NCBI GenBank assembly: GCA_016584495.1
Contig: WAID01000002.1
Coordinates: forward strand, 1,240,001 to 1,304,000
Reading direction: 5' to 3'
DNA length: 64,000 nucleotides
Source: Celoporthe dispersa
Lineage: Eukaryota > Ascomycota > Sordariomycetes > Diaporthales > Cryphonectriaceae
The notes beneath the pieces were generated by a model. The model was given only the letters and a program-made list of their open reading frames with translations, did not search any database and was not told the origin of the DNA. Shown in pieces: positions 1 to 11,100 of the stretch (within the stretch, counting starts at the first letter, position 1; each line of letters opens with the position of its first letter). Made by a program: the position numbers and the translations under genes.

Positions 1-1309
1 TGATGCGGTCTGTATCTCCTCGTGGTCAGCAAGATCCCCATCAACGTTTCACCTTTGCAGCCATGACTCAACTGGCATTTCAATCACCTACCTGTAGTAA
101 GATTTGCGAGGCTGCCCACGTGTAGCTGAGTTCTTCACTGCTCAAGTTCATCTTGATGAACCTACTAGCAGACTTGGACAAGTTGGAAATGCGGTTCCTC
201 AGCTGTGTGCGGGAGGCGTTAGGCTCTCGCAATTTATCCGACGGGCTCTCGATTTTCTCCAACAGGCTATCCACTGACATCGGATTGCGTAGCATGTCTT
301 GAAACTCTGGCTGTAACGATCGAACAAAAGAATTCATGAGGTCACCGTGTAAGTCTGTCGTCTGGCCGTGCGGTAGGTGCTTGTGCTGCTCGGTTAGGAT
401 GGTGCTTTCTGCACGGTCTTGTTGCTCACAACCGTCGAGAGCCGGCGACGGCCCTAGATTAGTCGATATCACATCGGTTGTACCCCCAGGACTGATATCC
501 CTGAACGAAGTAGTATGGGTTCCAGTTTGTCTCTCCAGGTACGGAGAAGGGAGGTCCTGGGAAAGCTGGATGATGCGTCGGTCGCCTTCCTCGTGTTGCG
601 CCTCCGCGATGCCTGACAACTCGCTAACCCTTTGCAACAAGCGATGCTCAAGCTGCTGGAGGCTGATCAGCATCTTATCCTTGACCTCTTCGATCTGTAA
701 AGAGGTCGAGACGCCGTTCTCTTGCACACAGGCTTCAATCGAGCTGAGGCCTTGAGCTGTAGCAGCATCCGCCTCGCTAATTACGAATTTTCGTCAGCGC
801 AGTCCTGTTCAAAAACATTTGGGGATGGAAGTTCTCGGTAGGCGTGAAGGGCTCGAGCGAACTTACATTCCCGAGAGAGTCATTCCGAGGAGTAGAGTTT
901 GTTTCGTCCGATCGAGCCTCCTCGTAGCCTTCTCAAGCTCTCCCGCCTTGACGACCCACGAGACGCTCTTCGTCAGCTTCTCAGCCAGCCTCGCCCACTC
1001 AAGCCCTCGATCAGTGTGAAGTGCAGACACGCTGATCCATAGAGCTGTAAACTCAGCCTCACAGCCCCTCAAGCATATGAAGATTGTCTCCAGGCCGAAC
1101 ACCTGGCTGCCTGTGGACTGAGAGGTGCCAAGGATTTGGGAGGCTGACATCCCGATCTTGAGAAGGATAGCCCTCAGTAGCTCGAGCTCGGTGCAGAAAT
1201 CGCGGACTTCCTGCGGTGCACCCCTGAGGCTGCTGAAAAACTTGTAGATCTTGCTTCCCACGCCCACGATCGTCTCCGCCAGTGCAATGATTTCGAACGG
1301 GCTCACCAT
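1..1309 (-). CDS. STAND/NLR-type N-terminal domain protein, partial at left edge
   Basis: The protein opens with a hydrophobic helix and a conserved charged segment (residues about 20-50), the pattern of the fungal N-terminal domain of STAND proteins (PF17111-like), which usually precedes NACHT or ankyrin modules. I chose the ATG at 1309-1307 because the family motif starts immediately there; an in-frame ATG further upstream would add 34 atypical residues. Exon 1 is 1309-867 (donor GTAAGT) and exon 2 is 776-92, with a GCTGAC branch point before the acceptor at 777-778; phases match. Exon 2 is hydrophilic and Leu/Glu-rich, possibly coiled coil. A strong CAG|GTAGGT donor ends exon 2, and a GCTGAC branch point lies near position 25-30, so the coding region very probably continues outside the window. 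Any effector or NACHT module is therefore not visible. Family call is by pattern only. Confidence 0.6.
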
Positions 1310-1755
1310 GATACAGGATTTGATGGATGTTGACCACAGCGGTGAAGTGAAGCTTGAGATAGTCACCTCCGACTTTCTTTTTTTCTGTGAGCATAAGAAA
1401 GCTTTTGACATGTGTGTGCAAGAACCAAAGTCTGCCCTGTGGTTGTGGCTGTGTTGACTAGTTGCGGGGGCTGACGCTGGCTACGTCGGGGTTTTGCTGT
1501 GTTGGCGCCTCGAGAGACCTGCATAAGTATGCGCAGCGGCTGTGCACCACTTTCAGCTCTGCCCGGTGACGCTGTGTAGCTCCGTGGTGCTGTAGAAGAC
1601 ATTCTGCTGAAAGAATAAAGATTATTGCTATTGACGACGACGGCTGATGATATGATTGCTTCTATCTCGGCTCTCACAATTCTCAATAGTTAATTGCCAT
1701 TTGCATGGTCTTGCTTGGGCTCTGATGCGAACAACCGCGAGTTACTACCAGCTTA
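1310..1755. other. Intergenic
   Basis: Upstream region of the STAND-type gene and downstream region of the next minus-strand gene. I see no convincing coding frame or repeat. Confidence 0.5.
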
Positions 1756-2179
1756 TCAATCTGACAGATAATCAACTTCTTGACCATCCGTCGTCCACGC
1801 CTTGCGGATGAGACTCGTACTTGTGATGCAAGTGCCCACCGCGCCATATCCCTCAGGGTCCGCGTCTGGTCGAAACACCAGGGAAGGTTAGTCCAGACGA
1901 GGCCACCATGATTACGGGTAATACAAGGGAGAAGCAGTACTTACAGCCCTCCGGAACCAGCCTCTCCTCCTCGCCGGATCCCATCTCCTCGTCCAAGTCT
2001 TGTCCACAGCGCTCATTCACCCAGTGCCATGCCACGTTGAGAATACCGACAGCGAGGGTGACGGTAGAGATGGCCAGTAGCACGTACAAGAACATGTCTA
2101 CGGCAAAGGCCGCCTCGTCAGTCAGGACGGGTCGGTGGTGATTAGGAAAATGATGGTAGATGGCGTTACGTGCGTCCAT
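1756..2179 (-). CDS. Small single-pass membrane protein, hypothetical
   Basis: Two-exon gene of 114 residues. Exon 1 is 2179-1945 and exon 2 is 1865-1756. The intron has a GTAAGT donor, a GACTAAC branch point and a CAG acceptor 17 nt later, and the phases join cleanly into a TGA at 1758-1756. Residues about 25-52 form one clear hydrophobic transmembrane segment. It is followed by an acidic cytoplasm-like stretch rich in Glu. No signal peptide and no recognised domain. The ATG sits in an AAGATGG context. It is tandem with the STAND-type gene (same strand) but separated by about 450 bases. Function unknown; the gene model is supported mainly by the textbook intron. Confidence 0.55.
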
Positions 2180-2859
2180 CTTGGAAGTCAGGTCGCTGTG
2201 GCCGAGGATGTGCGGGCCGAGATCGGTGAGTCAGATGTCGAGGAGAAGCTGGAGACAAACCATCCATATGCGAGAGGAAAGCCAATAGAGGTGACTGCTA
2301 TTCGTAGCTAGGAAATGAACAAATAGTATAAGTGGTCTGGTCACAAAGAAGAGGGTGGAGGGGATGGTCTATATCAATTATATGCCAAAGTGAAAAATAG
2401 ACTGTCGGATAATATGCGAGGTTGTGGGAATTTCTGGGGAGAACAGGGGCAACTCAGGGTATTTATACGTCTCGTTATGTAGTCAAGTCTTTTGGGTTCT
2501 TTTAGAGCTCTTCTCTTTCTTCACTTTGCACTTAGTGTATGCCCCAAGGTTACTGGTTCAGGTGTGCTTGAGTGCATATTTCACGCTATAGAGCCTAGTC
2601 CTGTCACCGTTGCAGCTGGCACAGGCAGGTTTGGACCCGTACTTGAGCGGGTGAGAGCCTAAGCATATCAGATCTAGGGCACAGTACCTAAGCACAGTAA
2701 ATCAATATGGCTAAAGCGCCAGGTATGCGTTTTTGGCGGTTGAGATTTCGCCAGGGCCATACCACACCTCCTCGTTCCAATCCTGACAAAGGGCCTGCCT
2801 CTCTGGGACTTGTCACATGCTGGATGGCTGACCAGAGAGGGCAGATGCGACCTAGGTCC
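2180..2859. other. Intergenic
   Basis: No supported coding frame. It contains the upstream region of the small membrane-protein gene and the 3' side of the glutathione S-transferase-like gene. Confidence 0.5.
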
Positions 2860-3756
2860 CTAGGCATAAGCAGGAAATGTCGTGTACCCAGGCACAACCT
2901 CCTTCCACACAGGTCCCTGCCTGAAGTTCTCGACCCACTTGACCAAGGGGGCGGGAAGCAGATCACTCTTGCCGACGTCGCAGATGCGCGCAAGAAAGGC
3001 GAGAACGTGAGCATCCAGCACCGTAGGCGTGGCCCCGAAGATGTAGTCCACCGTGTCGCCGGTGCCGTTCTTCTCCCGCACCGCGAGGATCTTGGCGCTG
3101 TACTCCTTGACGTGCTCGATGTTCTTATCGAGGTTGGCCTGGTTGAAGATCTTGGGGGCGTGCTCGAGACTAGTAGCAGCGGGTCAGAGGGGCCGTCGCG
3201 ACGAGAGCCTGGAGCAAGGACGTAGCGGCACTCACGCCTTGGCCTTTGACTCCAGCGCCTGCCTGTACGCATCGGAGAGGTCTGGCCTGGCCAGCAGCTC
3301 CCTCACCTTGTCCAGGAACGTGGCCGGGTTCTTGGTGTCGAGGGGGAACGTCAGCACGGGAAGGCTGATCTTTTGCAGCTCTCCGACCAGCTCTCTGATC
3401 TCCGCCTCGTGCTCTTTGGGCAGGAGGGACGGGTACCACCCGGCCATGTAGTACGAGATCTCCGCGCTCTCGGGCATGGCCTTGGGGCCCAGCACCGCCT
3501 CGTTGGCGAGGACGGGGACCTGGCCCTTGGGGTTGACCTTGGTCATGTACTCCTCAGCGAACTGCTCCGGCTCGGCCGGGCTGATGGACACGGGCTGCTT
3601 GTGCAGGTTCATCTCGGGACGGTCTGGGCGCGGGGCGCCGCGGAGCGCAAAGGTCAGGCGAGCCATGGTGGAGAAGATGGAGTAGTAGCCGTAGTAGAGG
3701 GTGAACGGCGCAGAGTAGTTGGTGGAGGCCATCCTGGCGATTCTGGCGGTGTTCAT
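2860..3756 (-). CDS. Glutathione S-transferase-like protein
   Basis: About 276 residues in two exons: 3756-3236 and 3169-2860. The donor is GTGAG at 3235-3231 and the acceptor is at 3171-3170; phase 2 joins correctly. The N-terminal half resembles the thioredoxin-like GST domain: an aromatic Tyr-rich strand near residue 20, then the signature KVNPKGQVPVL followed by a Glu-Ser pair (MPESAE) where glutathione would bind. The C-terminal half is an all-helical GST_C-like segment with an ATPTVLDAHVLAFL helix. Length fits the family. Two starts are possible, 3756 and 3732; the second would place the domain closer to the N-terminus. The likely role is cytosolic conjugation or reduction of electrophiles with glutathione. 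The substrate cannot be inferred and the neighbours give no pathway. Confidence 0.75.
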
Positions 3757-4666
3757 ATATGTATGTATATATATATTATTGTTTTTCTGATCTCATGTAG
3801 TGTGTGGACGGTGCTGTCTAGCATGCAGGTCATTCAGTGGTGAAGGGTACATGGTGAACCAGGAAATGCTCGGGAGAGGCAAGACTTAATATGAGCTGAA
3901 AGTTGTAAACTCGTGGGCGGCGCGAGCGGCTTAAGTCGGGAGCGGAACCGGAGATGTGCTGTCGACTCTTTTAGTAAGCTTTCAAGTTGTTTCCACAAAT
4001 GCCGGCTTCTTGGCTCGGTGACTAGCGTATAGAGCAATGCATCGGGGATTTATCACGAGTCGAGGATCGCCGCTTGCACTGCGATGTCGACCCAACCAAA
4101 CATGCCGTACATAGAAGCAGCCACCACCTTGATCTTGTTGATGCCGGGCCACGCACGACAAGGAGCGCCCTGTCGAGATGCGACCTGGAGCACTCGATTT
4201 CTGTGTCAGTGATGGTTAAGGTTGGTCAGACAGGCTGCAGTAAGCTTAGCCAAGCCTGCTTCCACTGTCCACTGGCAACCTGAAAGACGTCGTCGGAATC
4301 CTTCGCGAGATGGCCGTGGCGCGTTCTTGTTGGGAAATCTGCGCCCCTCTGTTCGGGATATCTTGCACTGTCAATGCCAACAGGGGTCAGAAAGTTAAAA
4401 TCCTCGCCTGACCCTTGGTGAATTCGTTAGTATGCTGTTTCGGCAAACAAAAGTGCACGGCACTGCAGCCAGTATTTTCATCTCGGCGATTGAGCTGACA
4501 TGGCTGGCCAGTTAAGACGCCGAGCAGACAAGCAGTAGCCCGAGGTCGTTGTGGCAGAAGATGCCCGGCCCCGGGAGATGCCAAGCAGCTTGTTTGTACA
4601 TGATAGCGCGGCTGTCGGCCTTCAAAGGCAAGAAGATAAAACAAAAACAGACACCACACCCAGCAT

Positions 4667-4725
<59 letters not shown>

Positions 4726-5013
4726 AAAATGGTATTGCGTTCCTGTCATCTCCGCACAACAGCGCAGCATTCCGTGGCTTCTGCGACGGCCCAGAACTTC
4801 CCGTCTCCCAACATCGAATGCTGGAGATACTGTCTAAGGTGCGATCCCTTCCAGCGAACTGGCTATTTCCTCATAATTACTTGTGTCTGCCTGCTCATTG
4901 CGTGCCGGTCGACCCCGCCCTGCCTGAGAACCCCAACCTAGCTCGGCCCGTACTTTAGTACATGAAACGCGTCTCTATTGAAATCGGTACCGCCGCCGCC
5001 GAATCCACCGCGT
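3757..5013. other. Intergenic with trinucleotide repeat
   Basis: No gene is supported. Two overlapping plus frames near 4549-4958 are open through the (AGC)n tract only because the repeat lacks stops; their flanks do not look like protein. Confidence 0.5.
4667..4723. repeat. (AGC)n / (CAG)n microsatellite, about 19 units
   Basis: An uninterrupted run of AGC triplets, directly readable. It would encode poly-Ala, poly-Ser or poly-Gln depending on frame, but no credible gene encloses it. Confidence 0.95.
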
Positions 5014-6070
5014 TCACGGTCCCAGTATGCGGTATCTCTGAGAAGCTTCAACTGCTAGCCAGACCACCTTTGCAACTTCTTGTAGGTCTGAAATGCTCAA
5101 AACAATGTCCCTCTCACCGGGACCCGGATCTCTCAAAAGAGGAGCCTGAAGCTCAGCACCAACTCATCCCTAATGACGTTGAATGTCGGCGGCGTTCCGG
5201 CGTTTCTGTTAATTTGAATAACTTGTTGCAATTCCGGCAATAATGTTGATCTTGCGAAAGCTCGGGTAGTCATAGCTCCTGGTCGAGCAGGAACTGCGGA
5301 AGTTTCCTGGTATTTCTCGATGATCATCAGATTTCTGTCCTGTACCAACTTGGCGATAATAACGATCTTGACAGCATGGTTGGAAGCATCAAACCACCAA
5401 CGCATATCTGCTCGAAGTTGCCGCAATGATTCAGAAACTCCTGCCTCAATCACCAGTGTTGGCCATTGAGGAACGTCGCCTTGAGCTGTCATCGGACCGC
5501 CTACGGAATCGCCTTCTCCGCCATCTCTACGGCGCCTTTGTTGAGGATATCTTGTAGCGGCTGATGGGATCCAACTCTTTTTCAAACCCATTTCGACAAT
5601 TTGATCCCGGCATGTATTGAAAAGAGAGAGATGAAGTATTTCATGTGACATATTCGGAATGACAATGATAAGGATTTCTGTCTCGGAATAGTAGCGTCGG
5701 AATCGATATCTGCGAGGAGGACTCGAAGTATATCTTTTTTTCTCTAATGCATCGAGAGCTTCGGAAGAAACGCCTAATAAATATATTAGCAAAATATTTT
5801 ATAATTCGGATATATATACATACCTGTAACAATGACGAAATCGGTCTCAATATGATTTAAATACTTAAAAAGGTCATTAGGAGTTGTGAACGGGATTCGT
5901 AAATCTTCTCGTTCGGAGAGGGTTATCGGTGATTCTTGCAAATCCATCGATTTAGAAATGGGTGGTGTGGAGGGGCTCGTTGCAACCAATGTTGAGGTTT
6001 CTGATGACTTTGGTGATGCCAGGGATGATTTCTCTAGACGTGGTATAGATCGAGAGCCGTCCAACGCCAT
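5014..6070 (-). CDS. Fungal hypothetical protein, possible PD-(D/E)XK-fold nuclease-like
   Basis: Exon 1 is 6070-5824 and exon 2 starts at 5773 after an AT-rich intron (GTATGT donor, TTAG acceptor). The first in-frame stop is at 5135-5133. I recognise a family seen in many filamentous fungi with a hallmark WPTLVIEAG strand followed by Ser-Glu-Ser and a Leu-Arg/Trp-Trp helix, then a V-K-I-V-I-I strand. The order strand-Glu-strand recalls restriction-endonuclease-like folds, but that assignment is inference. The usual C-terminal family block (Leu-Arg-x-Pro-x-Pro-x-Glu) is present in the next frame just after the stop and runs to a TGA at 5016-5014. So one base appears to be missing in the A4 tract at 5135-5138. 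The start is placed at a CACCATGG context immediately downstream of the minisatellite; an in-frame ATG beyond the repeat (near 6380) would add a repetitive N-terminus. Confidence 0.5.
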
Positions 6071-6083
6071 GGTGACGATGGTC

Positions 6084-6327
6084 GCGCAGGGAGTGATAAT
6101 CGAGCAGGCGGTGATGGTTGCGCAGGCGGTGATGGTTGCGCAGGCGGTGATGGTTGCGCAGGCGGTGATGGTTGCGCAGGCGGTGATGGTTGCGCAGGCG
6201 GTGATGGTCGCGCAGGCAGTAACAGTCGCGCAGGCGGTGATGGTTGCGCAGGCAGTGATGGCCGCGCAGGCAATGATGGTTGCGCAGGCAGTGATGGTCG
6301 CAGGCAGTGATGGTCGCGCAGGCAAGA
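6084..6327. repeat. 18-bp minisatellite, about 13 imperfect copies
   Basis: The consensus on the plus strand is GCGCAGGCGGTGATGGTT, tandemly repeated from just upstream of the start codon of the minus-strand gene at 6070. Variants increase toward the distal (right) end: GGC to GGCAGTG, GTCGCG, and one shortened unit near 6300. Because 18 is a multiple of 3 and no stop occurs, several frames stay open through it on both strands, so open frames here are not evidence of coding. Confidence 0.95.
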
Positions 6328-6766
6328 ATTCGTGATGAAGATGTAGGCAGATTTGCTGCCGATGGAGAATGCTGCTTGACAAAAGGGGGACGGACGACTG
6401 GATGGTTGTTGAGCTGGAAGTGGACTTGAGCTTCCGACTTCACGAAAGAAAGAAACAAAGAAAAGACAAAAGCGGGGGTGGGCGGTAGTGGTTTTGCGGA
6501 GCAATTGGTCCACCGAGCTGACTCCATGACGTCACGTTTTTGATGCGAGGGCCGCCACCTGGCAGCCCCTCTTTCCTCTTCTCTTCTTTTTTTTGTTATT
6601 ATTATGATACCTTCTTCCCACCTTACTTACCAACCTACCCACCTATCCCCACAAGACAAGACATTCTTTTTCACCTCACCATACGCACCACCAAGGCCTT
6701 CAGTTTTCCAAACACCAATTCCACCATCTACAACGAACAACCGCCTCTCCTCAACAGCCCGCCGAG
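6328..6766. promoter_or_regulatory. Divergent intergenic region with pyrimidine-rich 5' leader
   Basis: This region lies between the minus-strand gene at 6070 and the plus-strand gene at 6767. A CT-rich stretch from about 6560 to 6760 precedes the plus-strand ATG, as is common in fungal promoters and 5' leaders. A CRE-like TGACGTCA occurs at about 6527-6534. No coding region is supported. Confidence 0.5.
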
Positions 6767-7228
6767 ATGTTCCAGAACGCCCTCGCCTTCCTCCTCCAGC
6801 TGAGCCTGGCCGCTCTCACCCTCGCCGCCCCCGTCGCGCAGGACGTCTCTGCCACCACCGCCGGCAACTCGTGGCAGTACGGCACCGGTGGCGGTATTCT
6901 CGGCTTCATCGTCCTAATTCTCGACATTATCGTCTTCAGTAAGTTCGCGTCGTTGTTGTGCAGAGATGATAAAGGAAAAGAGAAAGAAAAAAGAAAAAAC
7001 AAAAAAGACAACATCCAGAGTGCCCCTCCAACGCAAGAGAGAAAAGCCGTGCTGACGATGTTGTGTCAAACCATAGTCGAGGTGCTCAAGTCCAACCGCC
7101 CGCCCGCGTCCAAGCTACTCTGGTGTCTTGTCGTCTTCCTCTTCCCCATCGTCGGCATGGTCATCTACTGGCTCTTCTCGAATCGTGCCGAGCACAACCG
7201 TGGCGGGTCGTACGAGCCTCTCCCCTAG
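6767..7228 (+). CDS. PLDc_N domain small membrane protein
   Basis: 107 residues in two exons, 6767-6938 and 7077-7228, with a GTAAGT donor, a GCTGAC branch point and a CATAG acceptor. A signal peptide covers residues about 1-21, ending in Ala-Leu-Thr-Leu-Ala-Ala. The rest is a two-helix membrane module. The second helix has the PLDc_N (PF13396) signature: Lys-Leu-Leu-Trp ... Leu-Phe-Pro-Ile-Val-Gly ... Tyr-Trp-Leu-Phe. The domain is named from the N-terminus of cardiolipin synthases but is widespread as a stand-alone membrane module of unknown function. Intron retention would add a Lys-rich insert, so the spliced form is preferred. Confidence 0.75.
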   Translation: MFQNALAFLLQLSLAALTLAAPVAQDVSATTAGNSWQYGTGGGILGFIVLILDIIVFSKFASLLCRDDKGKEKEKRKNKKDNIQSAPPTQERKAVLTMLCQTIVEVLKSNRPPASKLLWCLVVFLFPIVGMVIYWLFSNRAEHNRGGSYEPLP

Positions 7229-8152
7229 GAAGGTTGAAAGAGCACCTGCGTGGGCTGTGAGGGTATGAGGCGGCTGGGAGCGGCAATAGTAGTGGGACGC
7301 TTACCTGGTCGGGACGAGGGAAGGCGGGTCCGATGGCGTTCTGCGTGATATGGTTTCTTGCGGCATCAGGCCAGGAGCGGGTGTTGGGAGGGGTTGGGGG
7401 AGCAGGGGAGGCTGCGACTCTCCTACTGTCATTTTGAATATTGAACATGTTTAACCTACCGTCATTCCTTTAAGAGGTACCAACAACTCATGGCGACTGA
7501 GCTCTGAATTATGCCGAGGAGAACATGCATACGGCTTTAGCAACCAAGCTCGCAGAAAGACAAAATCTACAGAACACTGGCGTACAGACTGAGAGGCGCA
7601 TAGAACTGACTGGTGTTGGTGAGTATCTGACGCTAACCACATTTGGTTCTACAAGGGACTTTCATATCGCCCTGAGGGTGTAACAAAGGCTGCTCCTGAT
7701 GGACGACGAATCGCAAAAGACAGCTGAAAAGGGAGGACGACGACGAGAGCCAGCCCTCCATGAACAGGTATGCCTCTCAATTCTCGTCCGCGAGGCTGAT
7801 AGACTAGTCAAGTATACAGTCAGACCGTGCACCTGAGCTGGTGGAAAGAGCTCGAAAGACTGGGAAGCTAAGAGCACAACATCGAGTGAATACCCGTCTT
7901 CATATTGATGGCCTCGAGGCTTGGAAATCAAGAAAACTCGTCTTCGCTACACCCATACACTGGCAGAATCCCTACATCCAGCGGATGTGGACCTCTGCTC
8001 GGGTCAATCTCGCCCGAAAGCCTCGAGGCGGGGGACCCAGGTTTCGATCTGAAGGTATCAACTCTTACCAGGACACAGCAGATGACAACCGTCAGCCTCA
8101 AAGTCTTCATGGTAGCAAGGCCCTGACTAGCCTCGTCACCAGCAGCACAGCT
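7229..8152. other. Intergenic / upstream of GH115
   Basis: The plus frame used by GH115 is open from about 7841, but the residues before 8153 do not resemble the family. A short 5' exon carrying a signal peptide could lie here; I could not identify one with confidence. Confidence 0.4.
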
Positions 8153-11100
8153 ATGTGGCACACCACTCTTGTGTCCTTTTCCAGGGAACCTGGAGCCCTG
8201 GACCTGGCGGAGGCCAGGATTCTAGTAGACGAGGCCGACCAAGAGGGCATCAAGATCGCTGCGACGATATTATCTGAAGATGTGTCTAGAGTCACAGGGA
8301 AACCCCCCAGCAGCGTCAAGTACTACACTGGAGACACCGTCTCTGTCGGCGCACCAGCTACGGCCATCATCGTTGGCTGCATCGGGTCGAGCAGGCTTCT
8401 GCAGGGCCTTGAGCAGGCAGGAAAGGTGGACCTTGCCGGCATTCGAGGGAAATGGGAGTGTTTCTGCACCAGCCTCGTGGCCGACCCCCTGCCAGGCTGT
8501 GATTCTGCTCTGGTGATTGCAGGAAGTGACAAGCGAGGGGCAATCTACGGCATATACACCCTCTCCGAGCAGCTCGGCGTCTCACCGTACGGCCCGACTC
8601 ACCTTTTTTTTTTTTTTTTTTTTTTCCAATTTCACCCTCTTCTCCCTTCCGTCTTCCACACTAACAACCGCATCATACATAACCAGATGGTACTGGTGGG
8701 CCGATGTTCCCCCCGGCACCACCCCGAGATATACGCCCTCCCCACCACCACCACCACGCGCGAGCCCAGCATCCGCTACCGCGGCATCTTCATCAACGAC
8801 GAGGCCCCCGCCCTCACCGGCTGGGTCCGCGCCACGTTCGGCAGCTACAACACCGCCTTCTACAAGAGAGTCTTCGAGCTCCTCCTCCGGCTGCGCGCAA
8901 ACTTCCTGTGGCCGGCCATGTGGCCCGGCTACCCGAACCCAGGGGCGTCCTTCTTCACCGACGACGGCCAGCAGAACCAGAAGCTGGCGGATGAGTGGGG
9001 CATCGTGGTCTCGACGTCGCATCATGAGCCCATGCAGAGGCTGGCGAACGAGTGGCTCGCCGAGAACAACCCGCTGGGCACGTGGGACTGGCTGACCAAC
9101 AAGGACAGGATCACGGCGTTCTTCGACGCGGGAGTGAAGAGGGCGGCGCCGTTCGAGTCGTATCTCACGCTGGGCATGCGCGGCGAGTATGACACCAAGA
9201 TGCGCACCGACGACCCGGCTGCCGTGGTGCGGGATGTGCTGCGGGTTCAGCGCTCGCTCATCGGCGGCGTCCATGGGCGGCAGGACGGGGTCCCGCAGCT
9301 GTTGGCGCTGTACAAGGAGGTGCAGGCGCAGTTTGACAGCGGGCGGCTCGAGGTGCCCGACGACGTGACGCTGCTGTTCTCGGATGACAACTTTGGGGCC
9401 ATCCGGCGGCTGCCTCGTGGTAGTGGTGAGGGAGAGGAGGCCCGCAGGAGAGGAGGGTGCGGTCTCTACTACCACCTCGAGTACGTCGGCACGCCGCGCA
9501 GCTACAAGTGGATCAACAGCAACTCGCTGGGTAAGATGCGGCACCAGCTGCGCGAGGCACACCGCCGCGGGGCGAGGCAGATCTGGGTGTTCAACGTGGG
9601 CGACATCAAGCCTCTCGAGGTACCCTTCACGTTCGCGATGAGCCTGGCCTGGGACGTGGACTCTGTCGGGGCTGGCGACGACGACAAGGACGACAACAAC
9701 GACAACAACAATGACGGCATCCACCACTTCCTGCAGGACCTCGCAGCCCGCGAGTTCGGGCCTCTGCTCAGCCGAGACGTCGCCAGGGCGTGGTTCGACC
9801 ACGACCGCCTCGTCTCCCTGCGCCGCCACGAGCACATCGAGCCCACGACCTTTTCCCTGCTCCACCACAGCGAGGCCGACCTCGTCACGTCCCGCTGGCA
9901 GGCCCTCCTCGACCAGGCCGAGCACATCCAGGCCCGCGGCCGTCCCGACCAGCAACCCGCCCTGTTCCAGCTGGTCCTACACCCCATCAAGGCCAGCGCC
10001 ATCTTCACCTCCTTACAGGTCACCGTGGCCCGCAACCAGCTCTACGCCCGCCAGCGCCGCAGCTCGGCCAACGCCCTCGCCGCCCGCGCCCTCGCCCTCT
10101 TCGGCGCTGACTTTGACCTCTGTGAGGAGTACCACGCCCTCCTGGGCGGGAAATGGAACCACATCCTGTCCCAGCCGCACTTTGGGTTCGACGAAAACAC
10201 CTGGCACGCGCCCAGCCGCGACATGCTGGCGGGCCTGTGCTATGTCCAGACGAGGCAGCGGTCGAACCCGATCGCGGGCCACATGGGCGTCATGGTAGAG
10301 GGCCACGAGGGCGTGCGGCCTGGTCTGACGAATGAGAACAGCGACTTTACGCACCCGAGCAAGGGGGATCTCGTGGTGGGGCTCACGCTCGGGGAGGTGA
10401 CGCGGTATGGGCCTGCGAGGCGGTGGGTGGAGGTTTTCTCGCGCGGGACGTGTGTGGTGCACTGGACGGCTGAGGCGTTGTCCTGCCGCTGGGTGAGACT
10501 GTCGCCGCGGGAGGGGACCCTGGTGCCTGGGAGGGAGGGGGAGGAGGACCAGAGGCTCGAGGTGGAGGTCTCATGGGATGATGTCCCGGCTGGCTTCGAC
10601 GAGACCGTGATTATCGAGATCCGGTCTGAAGAGGGTGACCTCGAGCACGTCCACCTCCCCATCAGCGGCCGCCGCGTTCCAGACACCTTTGCAGAAGGGT
10701 TTGTCGAGTCAGACGGCCATATCGCAATGCCGCCCCCGGCCTGCAAGCAGCTGGCCCCGTCCTACCGCGTCCTCCCGTCCACAGGCAGAACATCCTGGGG
10801 CTGCATCGCCCTCGACCTAGCTCCGAAGACGTTGACGCCCCCCGCCTGGCTCGAGTACAGGTTCTTCATCTTCTCGGAACCCACGACGGCAGCCAAGAGC
10901 GACCTCGTGCTCCACTTCAACATGACCCTCGATCTCGACCCGGACCACCCCATGCAGTACGAGTTCTCCATCGACGGTGGTCCAGTCCGCCGAGAACGCC
11001 TGCTCGACATCGAGGCCGCCGTGGAGGAAGGGGACCCCGAGCTGCCGTCTCCCGCAGGGTGGGTGACAGCCGTGCAGGACTGCGCCTGGCGCAGATCCCA

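Noticed and set aside
4549..4958. Poly-Ala or poly-Ser proteins
   Set aside because: Frames carried by the (AGC)n repeat; flanks lack protein-like features or splice support.
5786..6527. Three overlapping minus frames with six-residue repeats
   Set aside because: All open only because the 18-bp minisatellite has no stops; at most one could extend the real gene.
8582..9955. 457-residue minus frame opposite GH115
   Set aside because: Shadow of the GC-rich GH115 coding strand; composition mirrors it.
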